Of a DNA stretch of 64,000 bases, positions 27,004-35,826 are shown one piece after another (position 1 is the first letter of the stretch; every line of letters starts with the position of its first letter). Under the pieces are notes generated by a model, which was given only the letters and a program-made list of their open reading frames with translations, was not told the DNA's origin and did no database searches. Made by a program: the position numbers and the translations under genes. Source of the stretch: Candidatus Berkelbacteria bacterium RIFCSPLOWO2_01_FULL_50_28 (GTDB lineage Bacteria; Patescibacteria; UBA1384; 2-12-FULL-50-11); contig MEZX01000002.1 of the NCBI GenBank assembly GCA_001774395.1, positions 463,000 through 526,999 on the forward strand. The letters run 5' to 3'.

Positions 27004-27032
27004 CAGATAATGACTCGAATAATTTGTATAAT
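27004..27032 (+). promoter_or_regulatory. Promoter of the 707-residue unknown gene
   Basis: A perfect TATAAT at 27027-27032; the -35 region (CAGATA) is weak. The predicted 5' leader is about 105 bases and holds short GC stems around CAGCAGCTGCGGGCGGCAG. Confidence 0.5.
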
Positions 27033-27146
27033 CTGTTAAAATTCCCTCAAGGTAATAGTGCCTTCGTTGCTTAAAAACTTGGGCTGTGGAAACAGCAGCT
27101 GCGGGCGGCAGTCACCTCGCTCAAATTCCTGACGCAGGAGTTAACC

Positions 27147-29270
27147 ATGTACACAACACCAAATTTCGTTGTCGATGCTCTTCGGAGCATCACCGGCTCA
27201 GAGAATGCTCTGAGCATGTCGTCGATTCACTACTGCCCTACGGCAGAGAGCTGGAAGCAGGCTTTGGGATGCCTGATGGCTGACAGCAAGACAGCTGGTC
27301 GCCACTGGATCACACTGCATGCAATTCTCGGTCACGCGATCTATCCCGTATCCACAAAGAACTCTCGGGTCGCTCCGTTCGCGCTCATCTCATCTGAGGC
27401 GATCAAAGCTTACAGCTCGTTACTTGAGTCCAGCCCGCTGGCCCGGGCGACCCTGTTCTACGAGGCCGGTCGCAGTTCGCAGAACAAGGAGAGAATCGGC
27501 AAGGTCTTCGTCAACCACTGGTTGCAGGGACACCCCGAGTTCAAGGACCTCTGGGAGGACGTCGGTCGGAATCTCTACACGCTCGCTGATCTGGCAAAGT
27601 TGTTCAAGGCTTCGCGGAAGGATCTCATTCTGCCCGACGCCGAAAACATCACGATGCTAGCCGCCTGTCATCGCCTGACTACCGTTCCACCGAAAGATAC
27701 TTGGGGCAGCTACGCCCTAGAACTCTTGCGGCTATCGCGGCAGCACCCTGGGTTCAAACAGGAGGCGGTGGTTCTTGCCGCTCGTCAGATGCAGAACGTG
27801 GCGAACTGTGAGGCGAAGGGCGGGGCAGTTGGAGAGCATACAAGTCAGTGGGCAACTCTGCTCGCGGCGGAACTGACGACGAACTTCGTCCAGTACGGGG
27901 AAGAGATCTGTAAGGCGGTACGAGGCGAGGCCAACGCCAACACTCCTTTCGGGTTCTTTCAAGTTAATCCCGGTGACTATCGCCCAGCACTTCGTAAACT
28001 GATCACCAGCGTGATCGGGAGGTTATCGCCAACGGAAATCAGCTGGATTGCTGATGGGCATTGGCACGACGACTATTGCGATGAGCAAGGAAAGCTTTGG
28101 GCGGCGCTCTGTGCTTACCCAGACAAGCTAAACTTTGACCAGCAAATTCGGGCCTTGGTTGAGGGCTTGCTCTCGATCGTTGTTCTGGACAGAACGCGAG
28201 TCCCGACGGGCAAAACAAATGGTCAGCAGGAGCACTACATGAAGAGGTGGTGGCTCCGATATCCGGAAGACGTTCGTTTTCGTGCCCTAGGTGTGTTGTT
28301 TGGCGAGAAGGATCGGCTAATGGTCAAAGTTCTAGACCAAAGGCTCTTCTGGGGCGTGGAAGACGACTACTGGCCAATGCTCGAGCGGCTTGCTCGCGCC
28401 GGCAAGATGCCAGCCTGGTGGGTCGTCAAAAACTCGTCCCGTGGCAATCTGGTTCAACACTGGATCAATAATCTTGGTGAACGCATGCTCTACTCGGGTC
28501 AAGCTGAGCTTGCTGAATTAATCATCAAGCAACATCTACGTGCCGGGAGGACACTGGCGGACCCCAAAGTTGCCAAACCACTGCTCGAGAATGGCTATCG
28601 TGTTACTGGTTCTACTGCTGAAGCCTGCAACCTGGCTGAAGCAATCTACGCCGACTCGTCACTTGCAGGTGTAGTGTGGGAGGACAAGCCCTGGTGGCGC
28701 GACGCCATTGCCAAGCACGCAGGGTTCAACGTGACGCTGATTACAACTTTTCTTGGGCTCAGTGAGGCCGAAGACGCTGAACTTCTCGCGTTTTTCTCGG
28801 CTCAGGAGAGAACTCTATGTCGGTTGGTCGAGTTTGCGATTGGCAGTGAGCACAAGCAACACGAGTTGGTTCCGAGGGCTCGCAAGCTACTCGAAATTGA
28901 CATCGAGTTGGCGAAGCGCGCTCGTCTATTCGTGCTGGAAAAGGACCGGGGTTGGTTGCTGTTCAGCTGGCCGGAGGGCGCACAAGCACTCTTGACCGAT
29001 GAGCAGATCCGGGAAGAGATTCTCACGAATCGAACCGGTGCTTTCTCTGTCGAGAAGTTCGGTGGCCTCTTTGTAGACGATCAAGCCGTAGACAGGCTTC
29101 GTGGCCGGCTACTGAAGGAGTTCGATGAGAAGATGGGTTCCGTCAAGCTTTGGGACCTGAGCTGGGCTAAGTGGGTGAAGGCATTTGGCTTTCAGACACA
29201 ACAGCCCTTCGTCATTCGCCTTCAGTCGTTGATCGGTCGGACGCTGGAGGTCGCCCGAATCGTCGCCTAG
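27147..29270 (+). CDS. Large unknown protein (707 aa)
   Basis: A 707-residue soluble, mainly alpha-helical protein with many Leu, Ala, Glu and Trp residues and no transmembrane segment, signal peptide or nucleotide-binding motif I can see. Spaced helical pairs in the second half (for example LLIKQHLRAGRTL-like and ARKLLEIDIELAKRARLF) suggest a repeat or solenoid fold. The start has a strong SD (GGAG at 27137). It is a single-gene unit with a promoter before it and a GCCGCG / CGCGGC hairpin after it. Its GC content looks higher than that of the repair and metabolic genes around it. I do not recognise a function. Confidence 0.75.
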   Translation: MYTTPNFVVDALRSITGSENALSMSSIHYCPTAESWKQALGCLMADSKTAGRHWITLHAILGHAIYPVSTKNSRVAPFALISSEAIKAYSSLLESSPLARATLFYEAGRSSQNKERIGKVFVNHWLQGHPEFKDLWEDVGRNLYTLADLAKLFKASRKDLILPDAENITMLAACHRLTTVPPKDTWGSYALELLRLSRQHPGFKQEAVVLAARQMQNVANCEAKGGAVGEHTSQWATLLAAELTTNFVQYGEEICKAVRGEANANTPFGFFQVNPGDYRPALRKLITSVIGRLSPTEISWIADGHWHDDYCDEQGKLWAALCAYPDKLNFDQQIRALVEGLLSIVVLDRTRVPTGKTNGQQEHYMKRWWLRYPEDVRFRALGVLFGEKDRLMVKVLDQRLFWGVEDDYWPMLERLARAGKMPAWWVVKNSSRGNLVQHWINNLGERMLYSGQAELAELIIKQHLRAGRTLADPKVAKPLLENGYRVTGSTAEACNLAEAIYADSSLAGVVWEDKPWWRDAIAKHAGFNVTLITTFLGLSEAEDAELLAFFSAQERTLCRLVEFAIGSEHKQHELVPRARKLLEIDIELAKRARLFVLEKDRGWLLFSWPEGAQALLTDEQIREEILTNRTGAFSVEKFGGLFVDDQAVDRLRGRLLKEFDEKMGSVKLWDLSWAKWVKAFGFQTQQPFVIRLQSLIGRTLEVARIVA

Positions 29271-29290
29271 TGTTGGTGAGGTTTCCATCA

Positions 29291-29319
29291 AATGCCGCGG
29301 GACTCGTTCTCGCGGCATT
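29291..29319 (+). terminator. Hairpin after the 707-residue gene
   Basis: AATGCCGCG and CGCGGCATT pair around GGACTCGTTCT. The T run is short and broken (TGTTCG), so it may be an mRNA-end stabiliser more than an efficient terminator. Confidence 0.55.
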
Positions 29320-29334
29320 GTTCGATCAGTATTG

Positions 29335-29802
29335 TTAATATCCCTGCGGAGGTTTGGCAGTTGATTTAAGTTTATTTAGCTCTAGCTCGTTTATTTTTGC
29401 CATCGTCAGTGAAAGATAGCCGTCTAGTTCGTCTAGTTTGCCACCGCGTTTTGCTATTTCACTACGAATAAATTCCTCGGTTTTAGCAAAATCGTTTTTG
29501 AATTTGGTGTTGATATCTTTCCAGGCAACACCTTTAAGCGAAACTGCTACACGCTCATTGTAAGGCAATTTTTTCGTTGCCATAAGGAATGCGATCATCG
29601 GGTAACCGAGATAACCCCTCCAGTAAGAACCGTTGTCATTCGATGTAATCGAGTTCGTTTCGGGTTCGTAGACGACGTCGTAAAACTTTCCGCCAGACGA
29701 AGAGCGGACCTTGGCGTTATCGCCGTTGATTTCTAGTCGTTCATCAGCGACTGCTCCTAGCGCTTCGTATATTTTAATAACTGGCGGATTTTTCCATTTC
29801 AT
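29335..29802 (-). CDS. Unknown soluble protein (155 aa)
   Basis: A 155-residue protein starting MKWKNPPVIKIYEALGAVAD. It has an N-terminal mixed alpha/beta half with two Gly/Tyr-rich stretches (SYWRGYLGYP near 58) and a C-terminal helical half with Lys/Glu-rich coiled-coil character (GGKLDELDGYLSLT). No known domain was recognised. The start at 29802 has no SD. It is followed by the terminator region shared with the convergent unknown gene. Confidence 0.7.
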   Translation of the reverse strand: MKWKNPPVIKIYEALGAVADERLEINGDNAKVRSSSGGKFYDVVYEPETNSITSNDNGSYWRGYLGYPMIAFLMATKKLPYNERVAVSLKGVAWKDINTKFKNDFAKTEEFIRSEIAKRGGKLDELDGYLSLTMAKINELELNKLKSTAKPPQGY

Positions 29803-29841
29803 ATCTCAAATTCTACTCCTGGTACCGGAAAAGTCGAGCAA

Positions 29842-30390
29842 TCAGTTACGATATTTTTTGTGCAAATATTTAAATAATTCTCTGAATTCGTCTGGGTGAT
29901 CGAGGTAATCGGGATATTTTGCGGCTAGAAGTGATTCCAGCTTGCGATAGTCTATATATTTAACTTCCGATACCTCTTCCTCTTGAAGTAGAAACGTGCT
30001 TGGATTAAAGTCTCCACTTACTAGGTATACATCATTGAATTCCCTATTAATGTAATCGTTGCGAACCTTTTTTTCCTGGGTGACAGTAAAGAGATGCCTG
30101 AAATCTTTATCTTCTAGATGCAGCCCCAGCTCTTCCTGAGCCTCGCGAATGGCGGCAGATATTGGTGTCTCACCGGCCGGAACGTGACCAGCGACAGATA
30201 TATCCCACATATTTGGGGAAGTTTCTTTTTGAGGGGCTCGTTTTTGGAGCAACAATTCCTGTTTTGAGTTTATAATCCAAACGTGAGCCGACTTGTGCCA
30301 GAGTCCCCTTCTGTGAACTTCATCACGATGTAAAACCTTCCCCAATTTCTGCCCACTTTCGTCTAGAACGTCAAACCTTTCGTCGCTCAT
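29842..30390 (-). CDS. NUDIX hydrolase, isopentenyl-diphosphate isomerase-like (YfcD type)
   Basis: A 182-residue NUDIX enzyme. The NUDIX box is GHVPAGETPISAAIREAQEE followed by LGL, near residues 68-90, with all catalytic Glu residues present. The N-terminal FDVLDESGQKLGKVLHRDEVHRRGLWHKSAHVW arrangement resembles IPP isomerase and YfcD. True IPP isomerases need additional Cys/Glu residues that I cannot confirm, so a nucleotide or sugar-nucleotide pyrophosphatase is as likely. Three bases separate it from the beta-lactamase-like gene. Confidence 0.88.
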   Translation of the reverse strand: MSDERFDVLDESGQKLGKVLHRDEVHRRGLWHKSAHVWIINSKQELLLQKRAPQKETSPNMWDISVAGHVPAGETPISAAIREAQEELGLHLEDKDFRHLFTVTQEKKVRNDYINREFNDVYLVSGDFNPSTFLLQEEEVSEVKYIDYRKLESLLAAKYPDYLDHPDEFRELFKYLHKKYRN

Positions 30391-30393
30391 TTA

Positions 30394-31791
30394 CTATTTG
30401 AAAATGCTGATTATTTTTTTACCGGCTTGTTTAGTGTGCCAGATTTTTTCCGGCAGCATTGTTGAGCCGCAGAAGTTTACAGATTCAACGTGGTTGTTTT
30501 TATCGAAAGTAAACTTTATTAGTTCGCTTGCCGAGTTATAGCCATTAGTTTTAGTCACCTTCAGGGTCTCATTATCGACAAAAGTAAGCTCCTCGGGGTT
30601 ACTAAACGGTTTCCATCCTGGGTAAGCTGCTAATAGCTTTGCACCCACATGAACGATATCTGTCACACCCCATAAGCTGATGTACCGGCCGCAAAAGGGC
30701 TTGAATTTTACAGAGCTGCGACCTAGTTTGTCGTGTTCTTTGTAGTAGTCGAGAATAGAAAGTATTCCATAACCCACAGCGTCGAGATCACTCCCGAGAC
30801 AGTTGGTTAATACCACTAGCATAAGGTCGTCTTCTGGATCGTATAGGGTCATCGTTAGCTGGCCCGGGAAACCACCGCTGTGGCCCCAGAGTCTCTTCTC
30901 GCCGTAGTATTCAACGGTCAGTCCTAGCCCGTATTCTTCACCATCCAAGCTGTTGTGAACTCGCCATTGCGTCCGTTGCATCTCTTTTTTCGACTCATCG
31001 CTCAGCAACTTGCCCGAACCCACTCGTAGAGCGCGATAAAAAGTGCATAGATCCTCAGCGTTGGAATAGAACCCCGTTGCCGGTGCTAAGGCGCCGGTGG
31101 ATATGTTTTCGATTGGCAAACGGTTCTTGTGCGTATCTTTTCGACTGTAACCCGTAACGAGCTTATTTTCGATTTCGTTTGTGATGTCCGGGCCGGTGTT
31201 AGCTAACTTGAGCGGTTTAATGATGCTATCGCTGACAAATTTACTGTATGACTTACCTGAAACGGTCTCGATCAGTAGTCCCAAAATTCCGTAACCGATG
31301 TTGGAGTATTTCATCTGGGTGTTAGCATCTATTATTAAGTTCGCTTCCAAAACCAGTTTCTTGAGCTCCTCGTTGTTTGGGAAAGCTCCTTCCAGTTGCC
31401 AATAGTCTGCCAATGAACCGTCGCGGATTACACCAGCGCTATGTGACAGAACCTGGCGAATCGTAACTTTCTGCCAGCGCGAATCGGAATGTTTCTGCAA
31501 AAACGGCAAGTATTGGACGACGAAATCGTCGATTTTTAATTTACCTTGCTCGGCCAGCTGTAAGATGGCGGTTGCGGTGAAGCTTTTAGAATGGCTTGCG
31601 ATGCGAAATATATGCTCCGGAGTCATAGACTCATGTTTCTCAGTACTGGCCTCGCCGTACGCTTTACCAAAAACTGTTTTGCCTTTGTGAGTTAAGGCCA
31701 CGACAAATCCGGGAGTGTCGCCTTGTTGATAGCGGAAACTCAACCACGGTTTGATGTACTCAATCGCCTGTAGCAATACCTTGGGGTTCAT
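30394..31791 (-). CDS. Serine hydrolase of the beta-lactamase / penicillin-binding class C family
   Basis: A 465-residue enzyme with the nucleophile motif SHSKSF (S-x-x-K) near residue 66, the YSNIGYG (Y-x-N) motif near 163, and HSGGFPGQ near 302 as the third element. A C-terminal beta domain of about 110 residues follows. No signal peptide is seen, so it may act in the cytoplasm, or be anchored by partners. Family members are esterases, D-amino-acid peptidases or lactamases; resistance should not be inferred. Confidence 0.88.
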   Translation of the reverse strand: MNPKVLLQAIEYIKPWLSFRYQQGDTPGFVVALTHKGKTVFGKAYGEASTEKHESMTPEHIFRIASHSKSFTATAILQLAEQGKLKIDDFVVQYLPFLQKHSDSRWQKVTIRQVLSHSAGVIRDGSLADYWQLEGAFPNNEELKKLVLEANLIIDANTQMKYSNIGYGILGLLIETVSGKSYSKFVSDSIIKPLKLANTGPDITNEIENKLVTGYSRKDTHKNRLPIENISTGALAPATGFYSNAEDLCTFYRALRVGSGKLLSDESKKEMQRTQWRVHNSLDGEEYGLGLTVEYYGEKRLWGHSGGFPGQLTMTLYDPEDDLMLVVLTNCLGSDLDAVGYGILSILDYYKEHDKLGRSSVKFKPFCGRYISLWGVTDIVHVGAKLLAAYPGWKPFSNPEELTFVDNETLKVTKTNGYNSASELIKFTFDKNNHVESVNFCGSTMLPEKIWHTKQAGKKIISIFK

Positions 31792-31834
31792 TTGTTACAT
31801 TTTACTCCTGGGCGCCCAAATGTCGAGGTGAAAA

Positions 31835-32389
31835 TTAGATGTCGACTAACTTTGCGCTGTTCTTGTATTCTTCAAAATCTGCCACGAACCGAATAGTTTT
31901 CAAATCGGCGCGCTCAATAAACATTACTCCGTTCAAGTGGTCGATTTCGTGTTGAATAATTCGTGCTAATTTTCCGTCAAAACTGTTGATCTGCTCCTGG
32001 CCTTTTTCGTCCAAAAATCGTACTTCGATTTCAGCCGGTCGGATCACTTCCGCTACTAGCGGCAGGCTACTCAGGCACCCTTCCGGAAAAGTATTTTTAC
32101 TCTTTGATTGCTTAATAATGACTGGATTTATGAATGGGATATACGCACCTTCCCAGTAGATTACGGTGAGTGATTTGGGGATTCCAACCTGCGGCGCCGC
32201 AATTGCCACTCCCCTACCAAGATTCTGGATCCTTTTGAGTGCTTTCTTAAGCTTCTGTATATCCTTGGCCGTTTCGCCGTTTTTTATCTCCTCACTGGAA
32301 ATTTGCTTGGTTTTCAAGCGAAGTATGGGATCGCCTAGCCAGCGAATTTCTTTGGGAAATTTTGCCAATTCTCTCAGCTCCTCTTTCAT
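31835..32389 (-). CDS. def: Peptide deformylase
   Basis: Removes the formyl group from new proteins. The three metal-site motifs are present: GVAIAAPQVGI near residue 60, EGCLS near 102 (Cys ligand) and QHEIDHLNG near 146 (two His ligands and the catalytic Glu). The 184-residue form starts at 32389 (MKEELRELAKFP); the frame extends upstream but overlaps the neighbouring gene. Confidence 0.95.
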   Translation of the reverse strand: MKEELRELAKFPKEIRWLGDPILRLKTKQISSEEIKNGETAKDIQKLKKALKRIQNLGRGVAIAAPQVGIPKSLTVIYWEGAYIPFINPVIIKQSKSKNTFPEGCLSSLPLVAEVIRPAEIEVRFLDEKGQEQINSFDGKLARIIQHEIDHLNGVMFIERADLKTIRFVADFEEYKNSAKLVDI

Positions 32390-32448
32390 ATATTCGATTC
32401 TACTCCCGAACCAAGTGATCCGCCAGCTGGTAGAGTTGAGAGATTTGA

Positions 32449-32838
32449 TTACTTTAGCTTTATGAGTAATTCCTCTGGAGAACTTATGAAATCGCGGAAC
32501 AGAACGTTGCGGCAAAGTTCGCTGGGGTCTTTGGCGAAGGCATATATCGGCTTACTTAACGCGACTGCACAGCCGATCTCTAGAGTGGTACTAACCCCCG
32601 AGTAACCGTCCTTGTTGTAGATGTAGACGACGTCGGCCGTACGTATTTTTTGAAAATGGTCGTGGGTTAATCCGAGGACAACGAAGTTCTTATTTTTGGC
32701 CGACAGCTGATTCCAACCATCTTTTATCTCGTACAAGTATGGTTCGTAAACGATAACTCCGGCTTCTTTCAGCTTACGACCAAACTCTCTAATGTCTGTT
32801 TTGAATCTCCTGCTACCACACAATACAACCGACTTCAT
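32449..32838 (-). CDS. Nucleoside 2-deoxyribosyltransferase-like protein
   Basis: A 129-residue Rossmann-type protein. VVLCGSRRF at the N-terminus, ADVVYIYNKDGYSGVSTTLE near 75 with the Glu that acts in deoxyribosyl transfer, and IGCAVALSKPIYAF match the NDT/SLOG-like superfamily. Members exchange bases on deoxynucleosides, or hydrolyse nucleotides. The start at 32838 follows AGGAG with very short spacing. Possible roles are nucleotide salvage or signalling. Confidence 0.75.
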   Translation of the reverse strand: MKSVVLCGSRRFKTDIREFGRKLKEAGVIVYEPYLYEIKDGWNQLSAKNKNFVVLGLTHDHFQKIRTADVVYIYNKDGYSGVSTTLEIGCAVALSKPIYAFAKDPSELCRNVLFRDFISSPEELLIKLK

Positions 32839-32987
32839 TCTCCTATAATTACACTGTAACTTTATGAATTGCAAAACCGATACCCCTTCCGCACGCATTT
32901 TATGACTCATATGTTATATGACAATAAAGTCATAAGATGCCTTAAGGTCGAATCAGTAGGAGGAGGTTTGTTGTTTGCCAGCAAAAG

Positions 32988-33581
32988 TTAAAGCTTTTTC
33001 TTGGCTAGCAACCAGGCCGGTTCGGGAATGAAGGTTATTTCGGGCCAGGCATCGATTTCGTGCTCGGTAAAGTCGTAGTACTTTTGGTAGGCTGTCTCAA
33101 CACTGCCATGCATCGCATTCTTCCAATCGAAGCCGAGCTTGCCTGCTAGCTGCTGTATTTCGGATTCGGTTAGTGCTTCCAGCTCAACAAACGTCGGTAT
33201 CCACGGCCAAGTATCGATAGTAATTTCGCACTTGCTGAGAGTCCACTTCTCTCTTTTAGTTTCCTGGTACGCTTTCTGAGCTAGGCCAATAGCTGTGAGT
33301 AGGTCGACGGTTTTTTCGAAATCCCCCACCGTAACTTCGATCTCTTTGGTGCCGTGAAGGGTACGATCATTCAACTGTTTGTAGGAAAAAGTGACTTTAT
33401 CGCCTTCGTCGCGTACGCGAATCCAGCCGCCAATATCCTTCAAACGCGAGTCAGGATAATCAAACACACAGCGCCGCATCTGTCACTCGGGGTAAATCAA
33501 CTTTGAACCCACATCTTTGAGCTTCTTTCGCAACTTATCAGCGTCAATATCTAAAAACTTTGCCTCAATCTCAGTTTGCAT
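32988..33581 (-). pseudogene. CYTH-domain protein gene with an in-frame TGA
   Basis: Reading from ATG 33581 gives MQTEIEAKFLDIDADKLRKK, including the diagnostic ExExK motif EIEAK of the CYTH (adenylate cyclase IV / thiamine triphosphatase) superfamily. After 32 codons there is a TGA at 33485-33483, and then the same frame continues without break as QMRRCVFDYPD, the usual next strand, to 32988. Relatives normally have PERxMRR here, so a single CGA to TGA change explains it. The downstream piece alone (from 33479, 163 aa) lacks the catalytic motif. Either it is a young pseudogene, an assembly error, or a read-through site. Confidence 0.75.
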
Positions 33582-33616
33582 TAGTTTATTTTACTCTTCG
33601 ACGATGAAATATCGAG

Positions 33617-34471
33617 CTAACTTTGAAGGAATTTGGCGACGATTTTAGCAAGTTCTGACTCTTTGCCGGTGAAGCAGTGGTCGGTTCGGGTGATCTGGAC
33701 TGCTTGGGTGACAGGGTTGTTTTGTTTCAATAGCTGGAGGGCGTCGTTAGTTGGAATCACGGTATACTCGTCATTCTCGTTGTCACTGATCGCCACCAAA
33801 ATTGGTGATTTGATGTTTGAGTACATCACCAGCTTGTCGTTGTGTCGCAAGGGCAAGGTCTTTGAAAGCTCCGAATTTGGCGAGAAAAAGTTCAGAAATG
33901 ACTTGGCAGATTGCGGCAAAACCTTGCCGTGACAAATCCACTCGCCGGTGAGGAACACCTCCGGTTTGCCTTGGTCGACTAGTGACTGAGCTTCTTGGAG
34001 TAAATCGTGAAGTTTCTCGCCGTATGAGGTCTCTTCGTAGCCAAACGAGTCAGAAGGTCCGAGCAAAACAACTTTGGTGACCTTATATTTATGCTGGCCG
34101 CGGTCCATGTAGTAAACAACTTTCTCGCTTCCGAGGCTGTGGCCGGACAGGTAAATAATTTTGAACCCACGGGCAACGGCGAACTCAATCCAGGCATCAA
34201 TGTCGAGCAAGCACTCTTCGAATATCTCTTCGCAGGCGCCGCCCATCTCCCAGCCTTTGAGGGCATTAGCACCGCGGTTGTTAGTGGCCAATGTGGCAAC
34301 AGCACTTTTCTCAAGTTCGCTGGCAATCACTGGCAAGAAGTCTTCAATATAAAAGTTGCTGGCTGTGCCATGAATGTTTATCATTACCCTGTCGGTTAGC
34401 TGGCTTGGGGTTGTCAGTAACCCGTGCAGTATCTGGTTGTCGGATGTTTTTACTTTTACAATGTTTTCCAT
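33617..34471 (-). CDS. Alpha/beta hydrolase (DUF1749-like)
   Basis: A 284-residue serine hydrolase. The oxyanion region is MINIHGTASNFY near residue 31, the nucleophile elbow is LSGHSLGSEK near 108, and the C-terminal RTDHCFTGKESE carries the catalytic histidine; the acid is probably in AISDNENDEY. Substrate unknown. Confidence 0.85.
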   Translation of the reverse strand: MENIVKVKTSDNQILHGLLTTPSQLTDRVMINIHGTASNFYIEDFLPVIASELEKSAVATLATNNRGANALKGWEMGGACEEIFEECLLDIDAWIEFAVARGFKIIYLSGHSLGSEKVVYYMDRGQHKYKVTKVVLLGPSDSFGYEETSYGEKLHDLLQEAQSLVDQGKPEVFLTGEWICHGKVLPQSAKSFLNFFSPNSELSKTLPLRHNDKLVMYSNIKSPILVAISDNENDEYTVIPTNDALQLLKQNNPVTQAVQITRTDHCFTGKESELAKIVAKFLQS

Positions 34472-34484
34472 TTAGTTTTGGTTA

Positions 34485-34817
34485 CTAAAACATTCTCCCT
34501 GACGGGGCGCCGCCGAGGAGGTGGAGGTGAACATGGTCGATTTCTTGGCCGGCATGTTTGCCAACATTAAAGATTAACCGATATCCCGTTTCTTTGACGC
34601 CAAGAATTTGGGCGATTTCTTCCGACCCCAAAAACATATCGTGCAGTTCTTCGGCGCGTAACTCTTCTGGCCGTTCAACATGACGCTTCGGCACTATCAA
34701 AACATGAACCGGCGCCTTCGGGTGAATATCCTTAAACGCCATGTAATGACTGGTTTCTAAAACCTTTTCGCACGGTAGGTTCCCTTCAATAATTTGGCAA
34801 AACAGGCACTTATCCAT
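34485..34817 (-). CDS. HIT-family nucleotide hydrolase/transferase
   Basis: A 110-residue HINT/Fhit-like protein. CLFCQIIEG at the start, PVHVLIVPKRHVE near 36, and the histidine triad HVHLHLLGG near 96 are all present. It hydrolyses nucleotide phosphoramidates or similar. The start at 34817 (MDKCLFCQ) is the family start. Confidence 0.93.
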   Translation of the reverse strand: MDKCLFCQIIEGNLPCEKVLETSHYMAFKDIHPKAPVHVLIVPKRHVERPEELRAEELHDMFLGSEEIAQILGVKETGYRLIFNVGKHAGQEIDHVHLHLLGGAPSGRMF

Positions 34818-34941
34818 ATCCTTTACATTAGTATATCTTTGACTATTTACCAAAACGCTCTTAGCTGCGTCATATATTATAATATATAAGAGAGCTAGAA
34901 TATTTGTTTGTTTATTCCTTGGAAAAATACGCTTATAACCC

Positions 34942-34970
34942 TTGACTCAGGTATTGACTTCAGGTATACT
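34942..34970 (+). promoter_or_regulatory. Promoter of the lytic transglycosylase gene
   Basis: TTGACT (34942-34947) and TATACT (34965-34970) are 17 bases apart, a near-consensus sigma-70-type promoter. Confidence 0.75.
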
Positions 34971-34977
34971 GCGCCCT

Positions 34978-35065
34978 GCTTCTTGAGGAAGCTTTTTTAG
35001 TAGGTAGCGGTTCGTCGTTGCCTGCGAGCTGGGTAACCGGCGCGAAAGCGTAACTCAAGTTGTCA
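34978..35065 (+). promoter_or_regulatory. Structured leader of the lytic transglycosylase, candidate orphan riboswitch
   Basis: The leader starts with GCTTC / GAAGC and six T (34980-35000), a small terminator. Then come GTAGGTAGCG / CGTTGCCTGC (ten pairs, 35000-35026) and a three-way junction closed by GAG / CTC with the arms CTGG-GTAA-CCGG and CGC-GAAA-GCG, both capped by GNRA tetraloops. Cell-wall hydrolase genes are often controlled by c-di-AMP or c-di-GMP riboswitches. The GTAGGTAGCGG string recalls the c-di-GMP-I aptamer, but the rest does not fit. Confidence 0.45.
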
Positions 35066-35077
35066 GAGTAAGAAATT

Positions 35078-35764
35078 ATGAAATTGAAAGTTCTTCGCCG
35101 TTTGGCGAAGGCCAATCGAAGGTTCGTATTGAGCCTTAAAAACAAGGTGCTGAAGTTCAACAAACTCGCGTTACTATTTGTAATTGCGGCTCTGCTTATT
35201 CCTCACACCACTGGTGTTGAGGCGGCGCAGGACAGATCGGACAAACGAATCGTTTCGTCCGTGGCTGTAACCTACAAGGCGGATATCGTCACGACAAAGA
35301 CAAAAAAAGTAAAAATCGTGGTCGAACCCGTCGAGCAGCAAGTGGTCAGTAAGCTAACGGTCGCTTCCGTCACAAGCGGCTCCCCTATCGCCGAGCTATC
35401 GAGCACTCAGAAGCGTGAGCTTGTGAAACGTGCCGCTAAGGCTTGGGGAGTAGACTGGAAGATTCTAGAAGCTGTCTGGCAAGTTGAATCGGGCAAGCAG
35501 TCGTATACTTACGTAAGTTCGTATGCGGGTGCCCAAGGACCGTGTCAGTTTATGTACGGTACTTGGCTGGGCTACGCCCAGGACGGTAACGGCGACGGTC
35601 GCCAGGACGTTTATAACGCCCAAGACTGTCTGTTCGGTTCCGCCAAATTGCTAGCTGCCAACGGTGCCGCTTCGGGTGACGTAACGCGAGCCCTGTTCGC
35701 TTACAACCACTCGTACGCTTATGTGGAGCTAGTGAAATCTATTGCTCGTTCAATTCGAGGTTAA
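35078..35764 (+). CDS. Exported lytic transglycosylase (SLT domain)
   Basis: A 228-residue protein with a basic N-terminus, one hydrophobic segment (LALLFVIAALLIP, about residues 30-45) as signal or anchor, a linker, and a C-terminal lysozyme-like domain. The catalytic Glu is in VWQVESGKQS near 140, followed by GAQGPCQFMYGTW and the late LFAYNHSYAYVE block, all SLT-domain features. It cleaves peptidoglycan outside the membrane. DGNGDGRQD resembles a calcium-binding loop. The gene is monocistronic with promoter, leader and terminator. Confidence 0.85.
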   Translation: MKLKVLRRLAKANRRFVLSLKNKVLKFNKLALLFVIAALLIPHTTGVEAAQDRSDKRIVSSVAVTYKADIVTTKTKKVKIVVEPVEQQVVSKLTVASVTSGSPIAELSSTQKRELVKRAAKAWGVDWKILEAVWQVESGKQSYTYVSSYAGAQGPCQFMYGTWLGYAQDGNGDGRQDVYNAQDCLFGSAKLLAANGAASGDVTRALFAYNHSYAYVELVKSIARSIRG

Positions 35765-35802
35765 CGCCTTGATCTTCGACTTCAGTCGGAGTCAACAAAG
35801 AG

Positions 35803-35825
35803 TCCCGCCGAAAGGCGGGCTTTTT
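35803..35825 (+). terminator. Terminator of the lytic transglycosylase gene
   Basis: CCCGCC-GAAA-GGCGGG stem with a GNRA loop followed by CTTTTTG. Confidence 0.9.
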
Positions 35826-35826
35826 G

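Noticed and set aside
33483..33485. UGA as a sense codon (Gracilibacteria-type code or selenocysteine)
   Set aside because: Many intact genes here end in TGA, including pyrB and tgt. No selenocysteine hairpin was evident, and the site corresponds to Arg in relatives. A point mutation is simpler.
35000..35026. c-di-GMP-I riboswitch before the transglycosylase, from GTAGGTAGCGG
   Set aside because: In that aptamer the string comes last and is preceded by conserved CACGCACAGGG and GACGCAAAGCC segments, which are absent.
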